Assembly: GCF_024220175.1 (NCBI RefSeq)
Contig: NZ_CP098502.1
Coordinates: forward strand, 4,964,514 to 5,028,513
Length of the DNA stretch: 64,000 nt
DNA from: Paraconexibacter antarcticus
GTDB taxonomy: Bacteria > Actinomycetota > Thermoleophilia > Solirubrobacterales > Solirubrobacteraceae
Direction: 5' to 3'
The first letter of the stretch is position 1. The number at the start of each line of letters is the position of its first letter. Both the position numbers and the translations under genes were made by a program. This document shows positions 41,495-49,794 of this stretch, in pieces. Below the pieces are notes generated by a model, which was not told the origin of the DNA, did no database searches, and saw only the letters and a program-made list of their open reading frames with translations.

Positions 41495-43000
41495 GTGACG
41501 ATGATGGACGACCCGGTGGCGCCGGACGCCCCTTCGGGCCGCGACGACGCGGGCCCGGGGCTCGATCCCGCGCGCCTGCAGACGTGCCTCGACGTCATCG
41601 CCGAGCTCGACTCGCTGCCGGTCGACCACCCGGACCAGGTCGCGATCCAGCGCGCCACGGCGCGGCTGTTCAAGACCGTGAAGGAGCGCCGGCGGGCCGA
41701 GCGGCGCGCGGCCGTGCAGGCCGCCGACCGCGCCGTCCTCGCCGCCACCGCGACCGCCGCGCCCGGCCGCATCGACGACGAGACGGCGGGCCTCCCGCTC
41801 GTGAGCCAGGTCGCCGGCAGCACCGCGGGCACGCTCATCCGCCCGCGCCCGTGCTACGTCTGCAAGCAGCTCTACGTCGACGTCGACGCCTTCTACCACC
41901 AGCTCTGCCCGGCCTGCGCGGCGCGCCACCACGAGCGGCGCCACGTGAAGGTCGACCTCCGCGGCCGCCGCGCGCTGCTGACGGGGGGCCGCGCGAAGAT
42001 CGGCATGTACATCGCGCTGCGGCTGCTGCGCGACGGCGCCCACACGACGATCACGACGCGCTTCCCGCAGGACGCGGCGCGGCGCTTCGCGGCGATGGAC
42101 GACAGCGCGGACTGGCTGCACCGCCTGCGGATCGTCGGCCTCGACCTGCGCGACCCCGCGCAGGTCGTCGCGCTCGCCGACTCGGTCGCCGCCGCGGGCC
42201 CGCTCGACATCCTCATCAACAACGCGGCGCAGACCGTGCGCCGGTCCCCCGACGCGTACGCGCTGCTCAGCGCGGCGGAGGCGGCGCCGCTGCCCGAGGG
42301 GGCGCGGGACGTCGACGTGCTCGTCCTCGGCGCAGTGCGGGCCGAGCACCCCGCGTCGCTGCCCGCCGGGCTCACGGGGGCGACCGTCGCGGCGGCCGCA
42401 CCCGTCGACGTCACCGGGCTCGCGCTGACGGCGCGGTCGGCCGGGATGGGCGCCGGGTTCACCGCCGGGACGGGGACGGCGATCGACGCGGGCGGCCTCG
42501 TCCCCGACGAGGTGCACGTCAACAGCTGGACGCAGCGGGTCGAGGAGGTCGACCCGGTCGAGCTCCTCGAGGTCCAGCTCTGCAACCAGACCGCGCCGTT
42601 CATCCTCGTCAGCCGCCTGCGCGCCGCGATGGCCGCCGCGGAGGCGCGGCGCACCTACGTCGTGAACGTCTCCGCGATGGAGGGCCAGTTCGGCCGCGGC
42701 TACAAGGGTCCCGGCCACCCGCACACGAACATGGCGAAGGCCGCGCTGAACATGCTCACCCGCACGAGCGCGCAGGAGATGCTCGCGACCGACGGCATCC
42801 TCATGACGAGCGTCGACACCGGCTGGATCACCGACGAGCGCCCCCACACGACGAAGGTCCGGCTCGCCAACGAGGGGTTCCACGCCCCGCTCGACCTCGT
42901 CGACGGCGCCGCCCGCGTCTACGACCCGATCGTCCGCGGCGAGGCCGGCGAGGACCTCCACGGCGTCTTCCTCAAGGACTTCGAGGTCTGCGCCTGGTAG
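41495..43000 (+). CDS. Short-chain dehydrogenase-like protein with zinc-ribbon N-terminus and altered active site
   Basis: A 501-residue protein, much longer than a classical SDR (about 250). Residues 1-110 are helical; a zinc ribbon lies near 125-150 (CYVCK...CPACAARHH). A Rossmann domain then begins: LLTGGRAKIGMYIALRLL, LDILINNAAQT, a 90-residue insert, and VVNVSAMEGQFGRG with S393. The YxxxK step reads T411-N-M-A-K415, so the catalytic Tyr is replaced by Thr; a Tyr at 403 (GYKGPG) might substitute. NAD(P) binding is plausible but the reaction is unknown. GTG 41495 fits a leaderless start; ATG 41501 and 41504 are alternatives. Confidence 0.7.
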   Translation: MTMMDDPVAPDAPSGRDDAGPGLDPARLQTCLDVIAELDSLPVDHPDQVAIQRATARLFKTVKERRRAERRAAVQAADRAVLAATATAAPGRIDDETAGLPLVSQVAGSTAGTLIRPRPCYVCKQLYVDVDAFYHQLCPACAARHHERRHVKVDLRGRRALLTGGRAKIGMYIALRLLRDGAHTTITTRFPQDAARRFAAMDDSADWLHRLRIVGLDLRDPAQVVALADSVAAAGPLDILINNAAQTVRRSPDAYALLSAAEAAPLPEGARDVDVLVLGAVRAEHPASLPAGLTGATVAAAAPVDVTGLALTARSAGMGAGFTAGTGTAIDAGGLVPDEVHVNSWTQRVEEVDPVELLEVQLCNQTAPFILVSRLRAAMAAAEARRTYVVNVSAMEGQFGRGYKGPGHPHTNMAKAALNMLTRTSAQEMLATDGILMTSVDTGWITDERPHTTKVRLANEGFHAPLDLVDGAARVYDPIVRGEAGEDLHGVFLKDFEVCAW

Positions 43001-43073
43001 GCGCTGCGTCCGCGGGCGGGCGGGCGTCCTCCACCTGCGTGCGACGCGATGTGTCCCCACGCGGGTCTGTGTC

Positions 43074-43979
43074 TCACGCTGCGCCGGAACCGAGCATCCG
43101 GGCGACGCGACGTGCGGTCCGTGCGGCCTCGTCGGGGTGCAGGTCGTCCCACACGAGCCGCAGGACGCGGAACCCGGCGAGCTGGTAGTCCGTGTCGCGG
43201 TGGCGGTCGGCACGCATCTGCGCGCGCCGCTCGTGGAACGCGCGTCCGTCGAGCTCGACGACGAGTCGCGGCTCGGTGCGGTAGACGCAGTCCGCGGTGT
43301 GACCCGCCACCGCGGCGTTCAGGTCATCGGGAAGCGGCAGCCGGTGCGCCTTGAGGAAGCGCCAGAACCGCCGCTCGAATTCCGACTTCGTGTGTGCGTC
43401 GTCGGCCTCGACGAGACGGCTGACGAGTCCGCGCCCCGCCCGTCCCGGCGCACGTTCCTGCGCGGCGCGGATGCCGGCGACGTGCAGCCGCGGGAGGCTG
43501 TCCGCCAGCGCACGGTAGGCGGGCCACGGCAGGACGTCGGCAAGGTCGACGAGCGTGCGCGGGATCGCCGTGACCCGGAACGGCGACGGGCGGAAGACGT
43601 CGGCCCCGTCGAGCGTCGCCACGCGGTGGACCCGCAGTCCCGTCCGGCTGCGGATCGTTCCCGTCACGCTCACGTGGACGTCGCCGTCCGGCTCCACGGG
43701 CCAGCCGTGATAGCCGGCGGCGGAGTGGTGGGAGAGGGTCGCCGACGGCCCGCAGGCCCACTGCGCCGCCAGCCAGTGGCCCTCGTCTCGCAGCGCGGTG
43801 TGGCCGAACGCGTAGACCCCCGCATGGACCCGGGTGAGCCGGCACGCCTCCCGGCGCGTCTGCAGCTGGGCGTCGGTGAGGCCCGCGGCCAGCAGGTCGG
43901 AGCTCCGCAGCAGCCCGAACTGGCGGTTCGCGAGGTTCAGGAGCCGTTCCTCGCGCGGCGTGAGACGCAGTGTGCCCAT
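43074..43979 (-). CDS. AbiEi-like winged-helix protein with DUF559/Vsr-type nuclease domain
   Basis: A 301-residue two-domain protein. The N-terminus (LLNLANRQFGLLRSSDLLAAGL and LTRVHAGVYAFGHTA) is a winged helix of the AbiEi antitoxin type. The C-terminus has SEFERRFWRFLKAHRLPLP, then RLVVELDGRAFHERRAQMRADRHRD, the DUF559 motif with an E-x-DG-x4-H core like very-short-patch-repair endonucleases, and GFRVLRLVWDDL. Such fusions are common single genes in actinobacteria; a phage-defence or repair role is conjectural, and no partner AbiEii toxin is adjacent. ATG 43979 is the natural start. Confidence 0.7.
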   Translation of the reverse strand: MGTLRLTPREERLLNLANRQFGLLRSSDLLAAGLTDAQLQTRREACRLTRVHAGVYAFGHTALRDEGHWLAAQWACGPSATLSHHSAAGYHGWPVEPDGDVHVSVTGTIRSRTGLRVHRVATLDGADVFRPSPFRVTAIPRTLVDLADVLPWPAYRALADSLPRLHVAGIRAAQERAPGRAGRGLVSRLVEADDAHTKSEFERRFWRFLKAHRLPLPDDLNAAVAGHTADCVYRTEPRLVVELDGRAFHERRAQMRADRHRDTDYQLAGFRVLRLVWDDLHPDEAARTARRVARMLGSGAA

Positions 43980-44032
43980 GTGACCTACTAGGTCGCACGC
44001 TGCCGTTCTCGCCCCCTCGGGGGCGCGCCGCG

Positions 44033-44488
44033 TCACCCGGAGAGCCGGGCGAAGCGGTCGATCGTGTAGTACGCCTCCTCGTCGGCGATCATGCGGCTCG
44101 GGTCGATCGCGATCGATGCGGGCACCCCGTGGACGCCGTAGCGGACGGTGAGCCCCGCGACCTTGTCGTCGATCGCGTGCTGGATCGTCCGGAAGAGCCG
44201 CGGGACGGTCGCGACCGACGCGTACCGGGCCGGCGGATGGACGGGCGAGCCGTGACGGACCCGCAGCGTCGGCGGCGTCTCGGGCGCGCAGAAGCACGAG
44301 ATCCGCACGCGCATCCGGTAGCTCGTGATGCGCGCCGCCTTCCAGCTCGCCCGCGCCTTGTCCAGGCGCGCCTGCAGCGTCCCGTCGGTGATGTGCGGGT
44401 CGGGCGTGCTCGGCGGCGTCTGCGCCCCCGCCGGCCCGGCCAGCGCCCCCGCGACCGCAACGCCCAGCACCATCACACGCATCCGCAT
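44033..44488 (-). CDS. Secreted DUF6174-like protein
   Basis: A 151-residue exported protein with a signal peptide (VMVLGVAVAGALAGPAGA). The mature domain has WKAARITSYRMRVRISCFCAPE, the W-x-SY-x-CFC pattern I associate with DUF6174, followed by RTIQHAIDDKVAGLTVRYG and a PASIAIDPS strand. Function unknown. ATG 44488 lies 7 bases after TAGGGT. The upstream 44489-44622 region holds a palindromic repeat that ends the ychF transcript. Confidence 0.7.
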   Translation of the reverse strand: MRMRVMVLGVAVAGALAGPAGAQTPPSTPDPHITDGTLQARLDKARASWKAARITSYRMRVRISCFCAPETPPTLRVRHGSPVHPPARYASVATVPRLFRTIQHAIDDKVAGLTVRYGVHGVPASIAIDPSRMIADEEAYYTIDRFARLSG

Positions 44489-44495
44489 GCGCCTG

Positions 44496-44501
44496 ACCCT
44501 A
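44496..44501 (-). promoter_or_regulatory. -10 box (TAGGGT) for the DUF6174-like gene, leaderless
   Basis: TAGGGT is 7 bases before ATG 44488. Confidence 0.6.
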
Positions 44502-44526
44502 CCCGCGCCGCCACCCCAACCAGGCC

Positions 44527-44572
44527 TGAATGAAGATTCACGGTGCCCTGGACCCCCGGAACCTTCGTTCAC
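44527..44572. repeat. Palindromic repeat, GTGAATGAAG type, copy 3
   Basis: TGAATGAAGATTCACGG pairs imperfectly with CCGGAACCTTCGTTCA. It lies downstream of ychF, between it and the next gene's promoter. It is more degenerate than copies 1 and 2. Confidence 0.7.
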
Positions 44573-44622
44573 CTTCCGCGCGCGGGGGGATCGCCCTCGC
44601 CGTCCATCGCCCCCGGGGCGAT

Positions 44623-45705
44623 CTACGGCGTGAACTTCACCGTGATGACGTCCCCGTCCTGCATGACGTAGTCGCGGCCCTCGAGGCGGAGGGTGCCGCG
44701 GTCGCGGGCCTGGGCGTAGCCGCCGGCCTCCAGGAGCGCGTCCCACGGGATGACCTCGGCGCGGACGAAGCCCTTCTGGATGTCCGAGTGGATCTGGCCC
44801 GCGGCGTGCCAGGCGGTGAGGCCGTTCTTCAGGTGCCAGGACTGCGCGCGCTTGCCCTGCCCGATCGTGAAGAACGCGTTGAGGTCGAGCAGCGAGAACG
44901 CGCCGCGGACGACGCGCTGCAGGCCGGACTCCGAGACGCCGAGCTCGGCGCGCATCTCGGCGGCCTCCTCGTCGTCCATCTCCGACAGCTCGGCCTCCAT
45001 GCGGCTCGAGACGGCGACGACGCCGGCGCCGTTCGCGGCGGCGTGCGCGGCGACGGCCTCCGGGATCCCGTCCTCGCCCTCGTCGATGTTCGCGACGAAG
45101 AGGACGGGCTTCGCGGTGAGGAGCTGGACGGTCTGCCCGCGGTCGACCTCGGGCGGCATCGGGACGGTCCGCGCGGGCTTGCCGGTCTGGAGGACCTCGG
45201 TGAGCTCCTCGAGCCACTTCTGCTCGGCGATCGCCGCCTTGTCGCCGCCGCGCGCGTCGCGGGTGACCTTGCCGACCCGCTTCTCGATCTGCTCGAGGTC
45301 GGCGAAGATGAGCTCGGTCTCGATCGTCTCGATGTCGCGCATCGGGTCCACGGAGCCGTCCGGGTGGATGATCCCGGCGTCGTGGTGCGCGCGGACGACG
45401 TGGACGAGGGCGTCGGTCTCGCGGATGTTCGCGAGGAACTTGTTGCCGAGGCCCTCGCCCTCGTGGGCGCCCTTCACGAGCCCGGCGATGTCGTGGAAGT
45501 CGATGTGGTCGGCGACGATGTCGCTCGCGCCGATCATCGTCGCGACCTTCGTCATCCGCTCGTCCTCGACGGGGACGACGGCGATGTTCGGCTCGATCGT
45601 CGTGAACGGGTAGTTCGCCGCCTCGGCGCCCGCCTTCGTCAGCGCGTTGAACAGCGAGGACTTGCCCGCGTTGGGCATCCCGACGATTCCAACCTTCATG
45701 GGCAT
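44623..45705 (-). CDS. ychF: YchF/OLA1 family P-loop ATPase
   Basis: The 360-residue length and sequence match YchF, a ribosome-associated Obg-related ATPase. VGIVGMPNAGKSSLFNAL is the P-loop, NYPFTTIEPN switch I, and DIAGLVKGAHEGEGLGNKFL contains the G3 region; the C-terminal TGS-like domain ends DGDVITVKF. The noncanonical G4 motif (NIDEGED in place of NKxD) explains the ATP preference of this family. ATG 45705 starts three bases after the PAP2 stop, so the two are one operon. Confidence 0.96.
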   Translation of the reverse strand: MPMKVGIVGMPNAGKSSLFNALTKAGAEAANYPFTTIEPNIAVVPVEDERMTKVATMIGASDIVADHIDFHDIAGLVKGAHEGEGLGNKFLANIRETDALVHVVRAHHDAGIIHPDGSVDPMRDIETIETELIFADLEQIEKRVGKVTRDARGGDKAAIAEQKWLEELTEVLQTGKPARTVPMPPEVDRGQTVQLLTAKPVLFVANIDEGEDGIPEAVAAHAAANGAGVVAVSSRMEAELSEMDDEEAAEMRAELGVSESGLQRVVRGAFSLLDLNAFFTIGQGKRAQSWHLKNGLTAWHAAGQIHSDIQKGFVRAEVIPWDALLEAGGYAQARDRGTLRLEGRDYVMQDGDVITVKFTP

Positions 45706-45708
45706 GGC

Positions 45709-46299
45709 TTACGACGTCCTTGGCTTGAAGAGGGTGCCGACGGCGGTGCCGAGCACGGCCCCGGCGACGATGTCGGTCGGGTAATGGACCCCGAGGTACA
45801 CGCGGGAGAGCGCCATCGCGCCCGCGGTCACGCGCAGCGGCGTCGCGGCCGGCCCGACGAGCGGCGCGAAGGCCGCCGCGGCCGCGAACGACGAGGACGC
45901 GTGGGCGCTCGGGAACGAGAGCTTCGTCGGCGTCGAGATGAGGGCCGGGAGGCCGTCGAAGAGCGGCCGCCGGCGACGGAAGATCTGCTTCAGCGCCGTG
46001 TTGGCGACGTAGGCGGTCCCGACCGCCCCGGTCGCCCGCAGCCAGGCGTCCCGGCGCCCGCTGTCGACCGTCGCCCCCGCCGCGCCGAGCGCGAGCCAGC
46101 AGGCCGCGTGCTCGCCGAGGCGGGAGAAGGACCGCACGCGCGCCACGTGCTCCGGCGTCCGGGCGAACCCGCGGATCGCCCGGTAGGCCGCGACGTCCGC
46201 CGCCGCGAGCCGCCGGCCGGCCGGGCCGGACGCGCGCAGGGCCAGCAGCGCGCGGCGGGAGCCGGGACTGCGGGCGGGCGGGAGGGAGGACGCGGGCAT
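45709..46299 (-). CDS. PAP2-family lipid phosphatase
   Basis: A 196-residue membrane enzyme with the acid phosphatase signature in three parts: KQIFRRRRP, LSFPSAHASSSFA and SRVYLGVHYPTDIVAGA (catalytic His residues in SAH and GVH). It should dephosphorylate a lipid or polyprenyl pyrophosphate outside the membrane. Its ATG is 9 bases after TAACCT, and it precedes ychF by three bases. The divergent lipid kinase gene at 46397 catalyses the opposite kind of reaction on lipids, so this may be a small lipid-modification cluster. Confidence 0.88.
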   Translation of the reverse strand: MPASSLPPARSPGSRRALLALRASGPAGRRLAAADVAAYRAIRGFARTPEHVARVRSFSRLGEHAACWLALGAAGATVDSGRRDAWLRATGAVGTAYVANTALKQIFRRRRPLFDGLPALISTPTKLSFPSAHASSSFAAAAAFAPLVGPAATPLRVTAGAMALSRVYLGVHYPTDIVAGAVLGTAVGTLFKPRTS

Positions 46300-46396
46300 G
46301 GCGGGTGCAGGTTAGACCCCGCCGCCGGGCGGACGCCGCGCGCCACCATGCGTCCGCGTGCGGTTGTCCGTGCGCCCGGTGGGGCATGCTGGCGCG

Positions 46397-47236
46397 ATGC
46401 GGATCGCCCTGATCGTCAACGCCGCCTCCGGGTCGGGCACGGAGGAGACGTCGCTCACCGACGGCCTGCGCGCGCGGGGAGCGACGGTGCGCGAGGTCGC
46501 GCTCGACGCCCTCGACGGGCTCACCGCCGACCCGCCCACGGACCTCGACCGCATCGTCGCGGCCGGGGGCGACGGCACCGCCGGGCCGGCGGCGGCCCTC
46601 GCCGCGGCGGCCGGCGTCCCCCTCGCGCTGATCCCGACCGGCACGGCGAACGACCTCGCCCGCGCGCTCGGCCTGCCCCAGGACGACCTCGACGCGGCCC
46701 TCGACCTCGCGTCCGGCGGCACGAACGAGCGCCGGGTCGACGTCGCCGACGCCGGCGGCGTGCCCTTCGTCAACGCCGCCTCGGCCGGACTCGCCGTTCG
46801 CGCGGCCGAGCGCGCGACGCCCCTCAAGCGCGTCCTCGGCCCGCTCGCCTACGCGGCCGGCGCGCTGAGCGCAGGCCTCACGGCGCAGCCGCTCCGCGTC
46901 CACGTCCGCACCGGCGAGGAGACGCTCTTCAGCGGTCGCGCCTGGCAGGTCATCGTCGCCGGCACCGGGGCGTTCGGCGGCGGGTCGCACCTCGAGGAGG
47001 CGGAGCCCGGCGCGCTCGACGTCGCCGTCGTCGCCGCCGGCCCGCGCTGGGAGCTCGCCCGTCGCGCCCAGGGCATGCGCCGCGGCGACCTCACCGAGCA
47101 GGACGGCGTCGTCCGCGGCCGGGCCGCCGCCGTCACCGTCGAGGGTCCCGAGACCTTCAACGTCGACGGCGAGGTCCGCTCCGTCCCCGGCGGCCGCTTC
47201 ACCGTCGGCCCCGCGGCCCGGGTCATCGTCCCGTGA
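46397..47236 (+). CDS. Diacylglycerol/sphingosine kinase-family lipid kinase
   Basis: A 279-residue kinase with the DAGK catalytic fold: ALIVNAASGSGT, IVAAGGDGTAGPAAALA (GGDGT nucleotide loop) and LALIPTGTANDLARALG, then the C-terminal domain with VNAASAGLAV and a DVAVVAAG strand. One residue pair in the canonical GGDGTxxxV reads GPA, not unusual in this family. It phosphorylates a lipid at the membrane. The ATG lies 6 bases after CATGCT. Its stop overlaps the next start by four bases (GTGA), coupling it to a PLD-type enzyme. Confidence 0.85.
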   Translation: MRIALIVNAASGSGTEETSLTDGLRARGATVREVALDALDGLTADPPTDLDRIVAAGGDGTAGPAAALAAAAGVPLALIPTGTANDLARALGLPQDDLDAALDLASGGTNERRVDVADAGGVPFVNAASAGLAVRAAERATPLKRVLGPLAYAAGALSAGLTAQPLRVHVRTGEETLFSGRAWQVIVAGTGAFGGGSHLEEAEPGALDVAVVAAGPRWELARRAQGMRRGDLTEQDGVVRGRAAAVTVEGPETFNVDGEVRSVPGGRFTVGPAARVIVP

Positions 47237-48540
47237 GCGCCGGCCGCCTGCCCGTCCCCGCCGCCCGCGTCGCGTACCCGGCGGCGATCGCCGCGCTCGG
47301 CGCCGCCTGGTACGCGTCCGGCTCCCTCCGCCACCGCCGCGAGCAGGGGTCGGGCTACGAGCTCGGCACCCCCGCCCCGCCCGTCGGGGACCGCGCCTTC
47401 CTCCGCACCGCCGAGGCGCTCACCGCCGCCCCGATCTCCACCGGCGACGAGATCGAGCTGCTCATCAACGGCGAGGAGATCTTCCCCGCCTTCCTGGAGA
47501 CGATCCGCTCGGCGAAGAGGACGCTTAACCTGCTGACCTACGTGTACTGGCGCGGAGACATCGCGACCGAGGTCGCCGACGCGCTCTGCGCGAAGGCCCG
47601 CGAGGGCGTCGAGGTGAACGTCCTGCTCGACTGGATCGGCACGGTGAAGATGGACCCGGCGATCATCGACGAGCTGCGCGAGTGCGGCGCGACCGTCGCG
47701 AAGTTCCGCCCGCCGAAGCCCTACGCGATCCGCCGCCTCGACAACCGCACGCACCGCAAGCTCCTCGTCGCCGACGGCGAGGTCGGGATGACCGGCGGCG
47801 TCGGGATCGCCGACGAGTGGACGGGGAACGCCCAGGACCCCGATCACTGGCGCGACACCCACGTGCGCGTGCGCGGCCCCGTCGTCCGCGGCCTCCAGGG
47901 CGCCTTCATCGAGAACTGGCTCGAGGCCACGGGGACCGTCCTCGTCGGCGAGGACCACCTGCCCGACCTCGACGCCCGCGCCGAGGGCTCGATGGCGATG
48001 CAGGTCGTCCGCTCCCAGGCGGGCGTCGGCGACACGAACGTCGAGGCGCTCATGTTCCTCGCGATCGCCGCCGCGCAGAAGACGCTCGACCTCACCGCCG
48101 CGTACTTCGCCCCGCGCCCGGCCTTCACCAACGCGCTGTGCGAGGCGGCGGACCGCGGCGTCCGCGTGCGCGTCCTCGTCCCCGGGCCCCACGCCGACAA
48201 GCAGCTCGTCCGGGCCACCGGGCAGGAGACCTACGCCGAGCTCGTCGACTGCGGCGTCGAGGTGCACGAGTACCAGCCGACGATGCTCCACGCGAAGACG
48301 CTCGTCGTCGACGGCGCGTGGTCGTCGGTCGGCTCGGTGAACTTCGACAACCGCAGCTTCCAGCTCCAGGACGAGGCGACGCTCTGCGTCCAGGACGACG
48401 CGTTCGCCGCCGACCTCACGGCCCAGTTCGAGCGGGACCTCGAGCGCGCCGAGCGGATCCGGCCCGGCGCGTGGGCGCGGCGCCCGCTGCGGCAGCGGGC
48501 GCTCGAGCGGGGCCTGCGCCTGATCCGGCGCGAGCTCTAG
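47233..48540 (+). CDS. Cardiolipin synthase-like phospholipase D family protein
   Basis: A 435-residue protein with an N-terminal hydrophobic segment (VAYPAAIAALGAAWYASG) and two HKD motifs: HRKLLVADGEVGMTGG and HAKTLVVDGAWSSVGSVN. This two-HKD layout and the conserved ELLINGEEIFPAFLETI opening match bacterial cardiolipin synthases (ClsA/ClsC type), which join phosphatidylglycerols. Start GTG 47233 overlaps the lipid kinase stop. Together with the divergent PAP2 gene it forms a phospholipid-modifying group. Confidence 0.88.
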   Translation: MSAGRLPVPAARVAYPAAIAALGAAWYASGSLRHRREQGSGYELGTPAPPVGDRAFLRTAEALTAAPISTGDEIELLINGEEIFPAFLETIRSAKRTLNLLTYVYWRGDIATEVADALCAKAREGVEVNVLLDWIGTVKMDPAIIDELRECGATVAKFRPPKPYAIRRLDNRTHRKLLVADGEVGMTGGVGIADEWTGNAQDPDHWRDTHVRVRGPVVRGLQGAFIENWLEATGTVLVGEDHLPDLDARAEGSMAMQVVRSQAGVGDTNVEALMFLAIAAAQKTLDLTAAYFAPRPAFTNALCEAADRGVRVRVLVPGPHADKQLVRATGQETYAELVDCGVEVHEYQPTMLHAKTLVVDGAWSSVGSVNFDNRSFQLQDEATLCVQDDAFAADLTAQFERDLERAERIRPGAWARRPLRQRALERGLRLIRREL

Positions 48541-48552
48541 ACGCCGGGTCGC

Positions 48553-48768
48553 TCAGGCGCCGAGGCCGAAGCCGACGCGCTGCGGGTCCTTGTCGACCTT
48601 GAGCCAGAGGACGTGCTGGAGGTTGATCTTCACGGTGCCGTCCTCGGCGTCGACCTGGTGCCACCCCTCGCTGCCGACCGCGGACTGGAGCTTCAGCAGC
48701 TCGTCGTCGGAGACGCGGAGGGCGACGGGCGGGCTGGCGTGGAAGCCGATCGAGATGCGCTGGGCCAT
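48553..48768 (-). CDS. Small conserved-looking protein, family not recognised
   Basis: A 71-residue soluble protein with predicted strand-rich layout: ISIGFHASPPVALRVSDDELLKLQ, then DGTVKINLQHVLWLKVDKD. The start lies nine bases after the epimerase stop, so it is the second gene of that operon and probably translated by re-initiation. It has no membrane segment or Cys. A DNA-binding or enzyme function is not evident. Confidence 0.65.
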   Translation of the reverse strand: MAQRISIGFHASPPVALRVSDDELLKLQSAVGSEGWHQVDAEDGTVKINLQHVLWLKVDKDPQRVGFGLGA

Positions 48769-48777
48769 GACCGGAGC

Positions 48778-49188
48778 CTAGTGGCCCGCGGCGGGCTGGA
48801 CGATCTCCGTCAGCACCCCGCCGGTCGACTTCGGGTGCACGAAGGCGACGCTCGAGCCGCGGATGCCGATGCGCGGCGTCTGGTCGATGAGCTGGATGCC
48901 GGCGGCGGCGAGGCGCTCGAGCTCGGCCACGATGTCCGTCGTCTGGTAGGCGACGTGATGGATGCCGGGGCCCTTCTTCGCGAGGAACTTGCCGACGGGC
49001 GTGTCGTCGCCGAGCGGCGCGAGGAGCTCGACGTGGTTCTCGCCGACGTCGAGGAGGACGGCCTCGACCCCCTGCTCGGTGACGGTCTCGCGATGCACGA
49101 GCGTCATCTCGTAGTCGCGCTCGTAGAGCACGAGCGCGGCGTCGAGGTCGGTGACGGCGATGCCGATGTGATCGATCCGGGCGAACAT
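48778..49188 (-). CDS. mce: Methylmalonyl-CoA epimerase
   Basis: A 136-residue VOC-fold metalloenzyme that racemises (R)/(S)-methylmalonyl-CoA in propionate metabolism. Ligand histidines appear at IDHIGIAV and GPGIHHVAYQT, with Glu in VELLAP and LTEIV. The length and the two paired beta-alpha-beta-beta-beta modules are typical. ATG 49188 is 7 bases after TAGACT (leaderless). The mutase genes are not in this window, so other VOC functions remain possible. Confidence 0.85.
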   Translation of the reverse strand: MFARIDHIGIAVTDLDAALVLYERDYEMTLVHRETVTEQGVEAVLLDVGENHVELLAPLGDDTPVGKFLAKKGPGIHHVAYQTTDIVAELERLAAAGIQLIDQTPRIGIRGSSVAFVHPKSTGGVLTEIVQPAAGH

Positions 49189-49195
49189 GGCGGCG

Positions 49196-49201
49196 AGTCT
49201 A
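49196..49201 (-). promoter_or_regulatory. -10 box (TAGACT) for the epimerase gene, leaderless
   Basis: TAGACT is 7 bases before ATG 49188. Confidence 0.6.
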
Positions 49202-49263
49202 CGTTTTGCCGCCTTCGCGCGGCGGTGAGCCGGGTCCGTCCCGCGGGTAGGGTCCAGCCCGTC

Positions 49264-49794
49264 ATGACGCTCGTGCTCGTCATCGCCGTCCTCGTGGTCG
49301 TGCTGCTCGCCGCGGTGCGGGTCCGCGCGCGCTGGACCCTCGTCGACGCCCGCCGCGCGGCCGACCGCGACTGGGCGACCATCGACGAGCTCCTCGCCCG
49401 GCGCCACGACCTCGTCCCGTCGCTCGTCTCGACGGTCAAGGGCTACACGGGCGCGGAGGACGAGGCGCTCGAGCGGCTCGTCGCCGCCCGCGCCGCCGCC
49501 CGCGCCGCCAGCGGCCCGGCCGCCCGCGGCGCCGCGGAGACGGCGCTCGGCGACGCCCTGGCGCCGGTCACGGGCGCGGGCGCCCGGCACCCGCAGCTCG
49601 GCGCGGCACCCGCCTTCGTCCGCCTCGTCGACGAGCTGACCGGCCTGGAGGACGAGCTGCAGGCGGCGCGCCGGCGCTACAACGGCAGCGTCCTCACCTA
49701 CGCCGCACGCACGCGGGCGCTGCCCGGCCGCCTCGTCGGCGCGCGCGGCTTCCCGCCGCGCGAGCCCTTCCCGCTCGAGCCGCCCGCGGGTTAG
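49264..49794 (+). CDS. LemA family membrane protein
   Basis: A 176-residue protein with a single N-terminal transmembrane helix (MTLVLVIAVLVVVLLAAVRV) and the LemA helical bundle: DWATIDELLARRHDLVPSLVSTVKGY (the family R-x-DL-x2-L/V signature), then AAPAFVRLVDELTGLEDELQAARRRYNGSVLTY with the conserved ENxIxxARxxYN-like region changed to EDELQAARRRYN. Cellular role unclear. Its stop overlaps the convergent MFS stop by four bases. The box TAGGGT (49248-49253) lies 10 bases upstream of ATG 49264. Confidence 0.85.
   Translation: MTLVLVIAVLVVVLLAAVRVRARWTLVDARRAADRDWATIDELLARRHDLVPSLVSTVKGYTGAEDEALERLVAARAAARAASGPAARGAAETALGDALAPVTGAGARHPQLGAAPAFVRLVDELTGLEDELQAARRRYNGSVLTYAARTRALPGRLVGARGFPPREPFPLEPPAG

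Noticed and set aside
43074..43979. Complete type IV (AbiE) toxin-antitoxin or restriction system
   Set aside because: Only the AbiEi-like domain is present, with no AbiEii toxin or methylase nearby; single-gene fusions like this are common.
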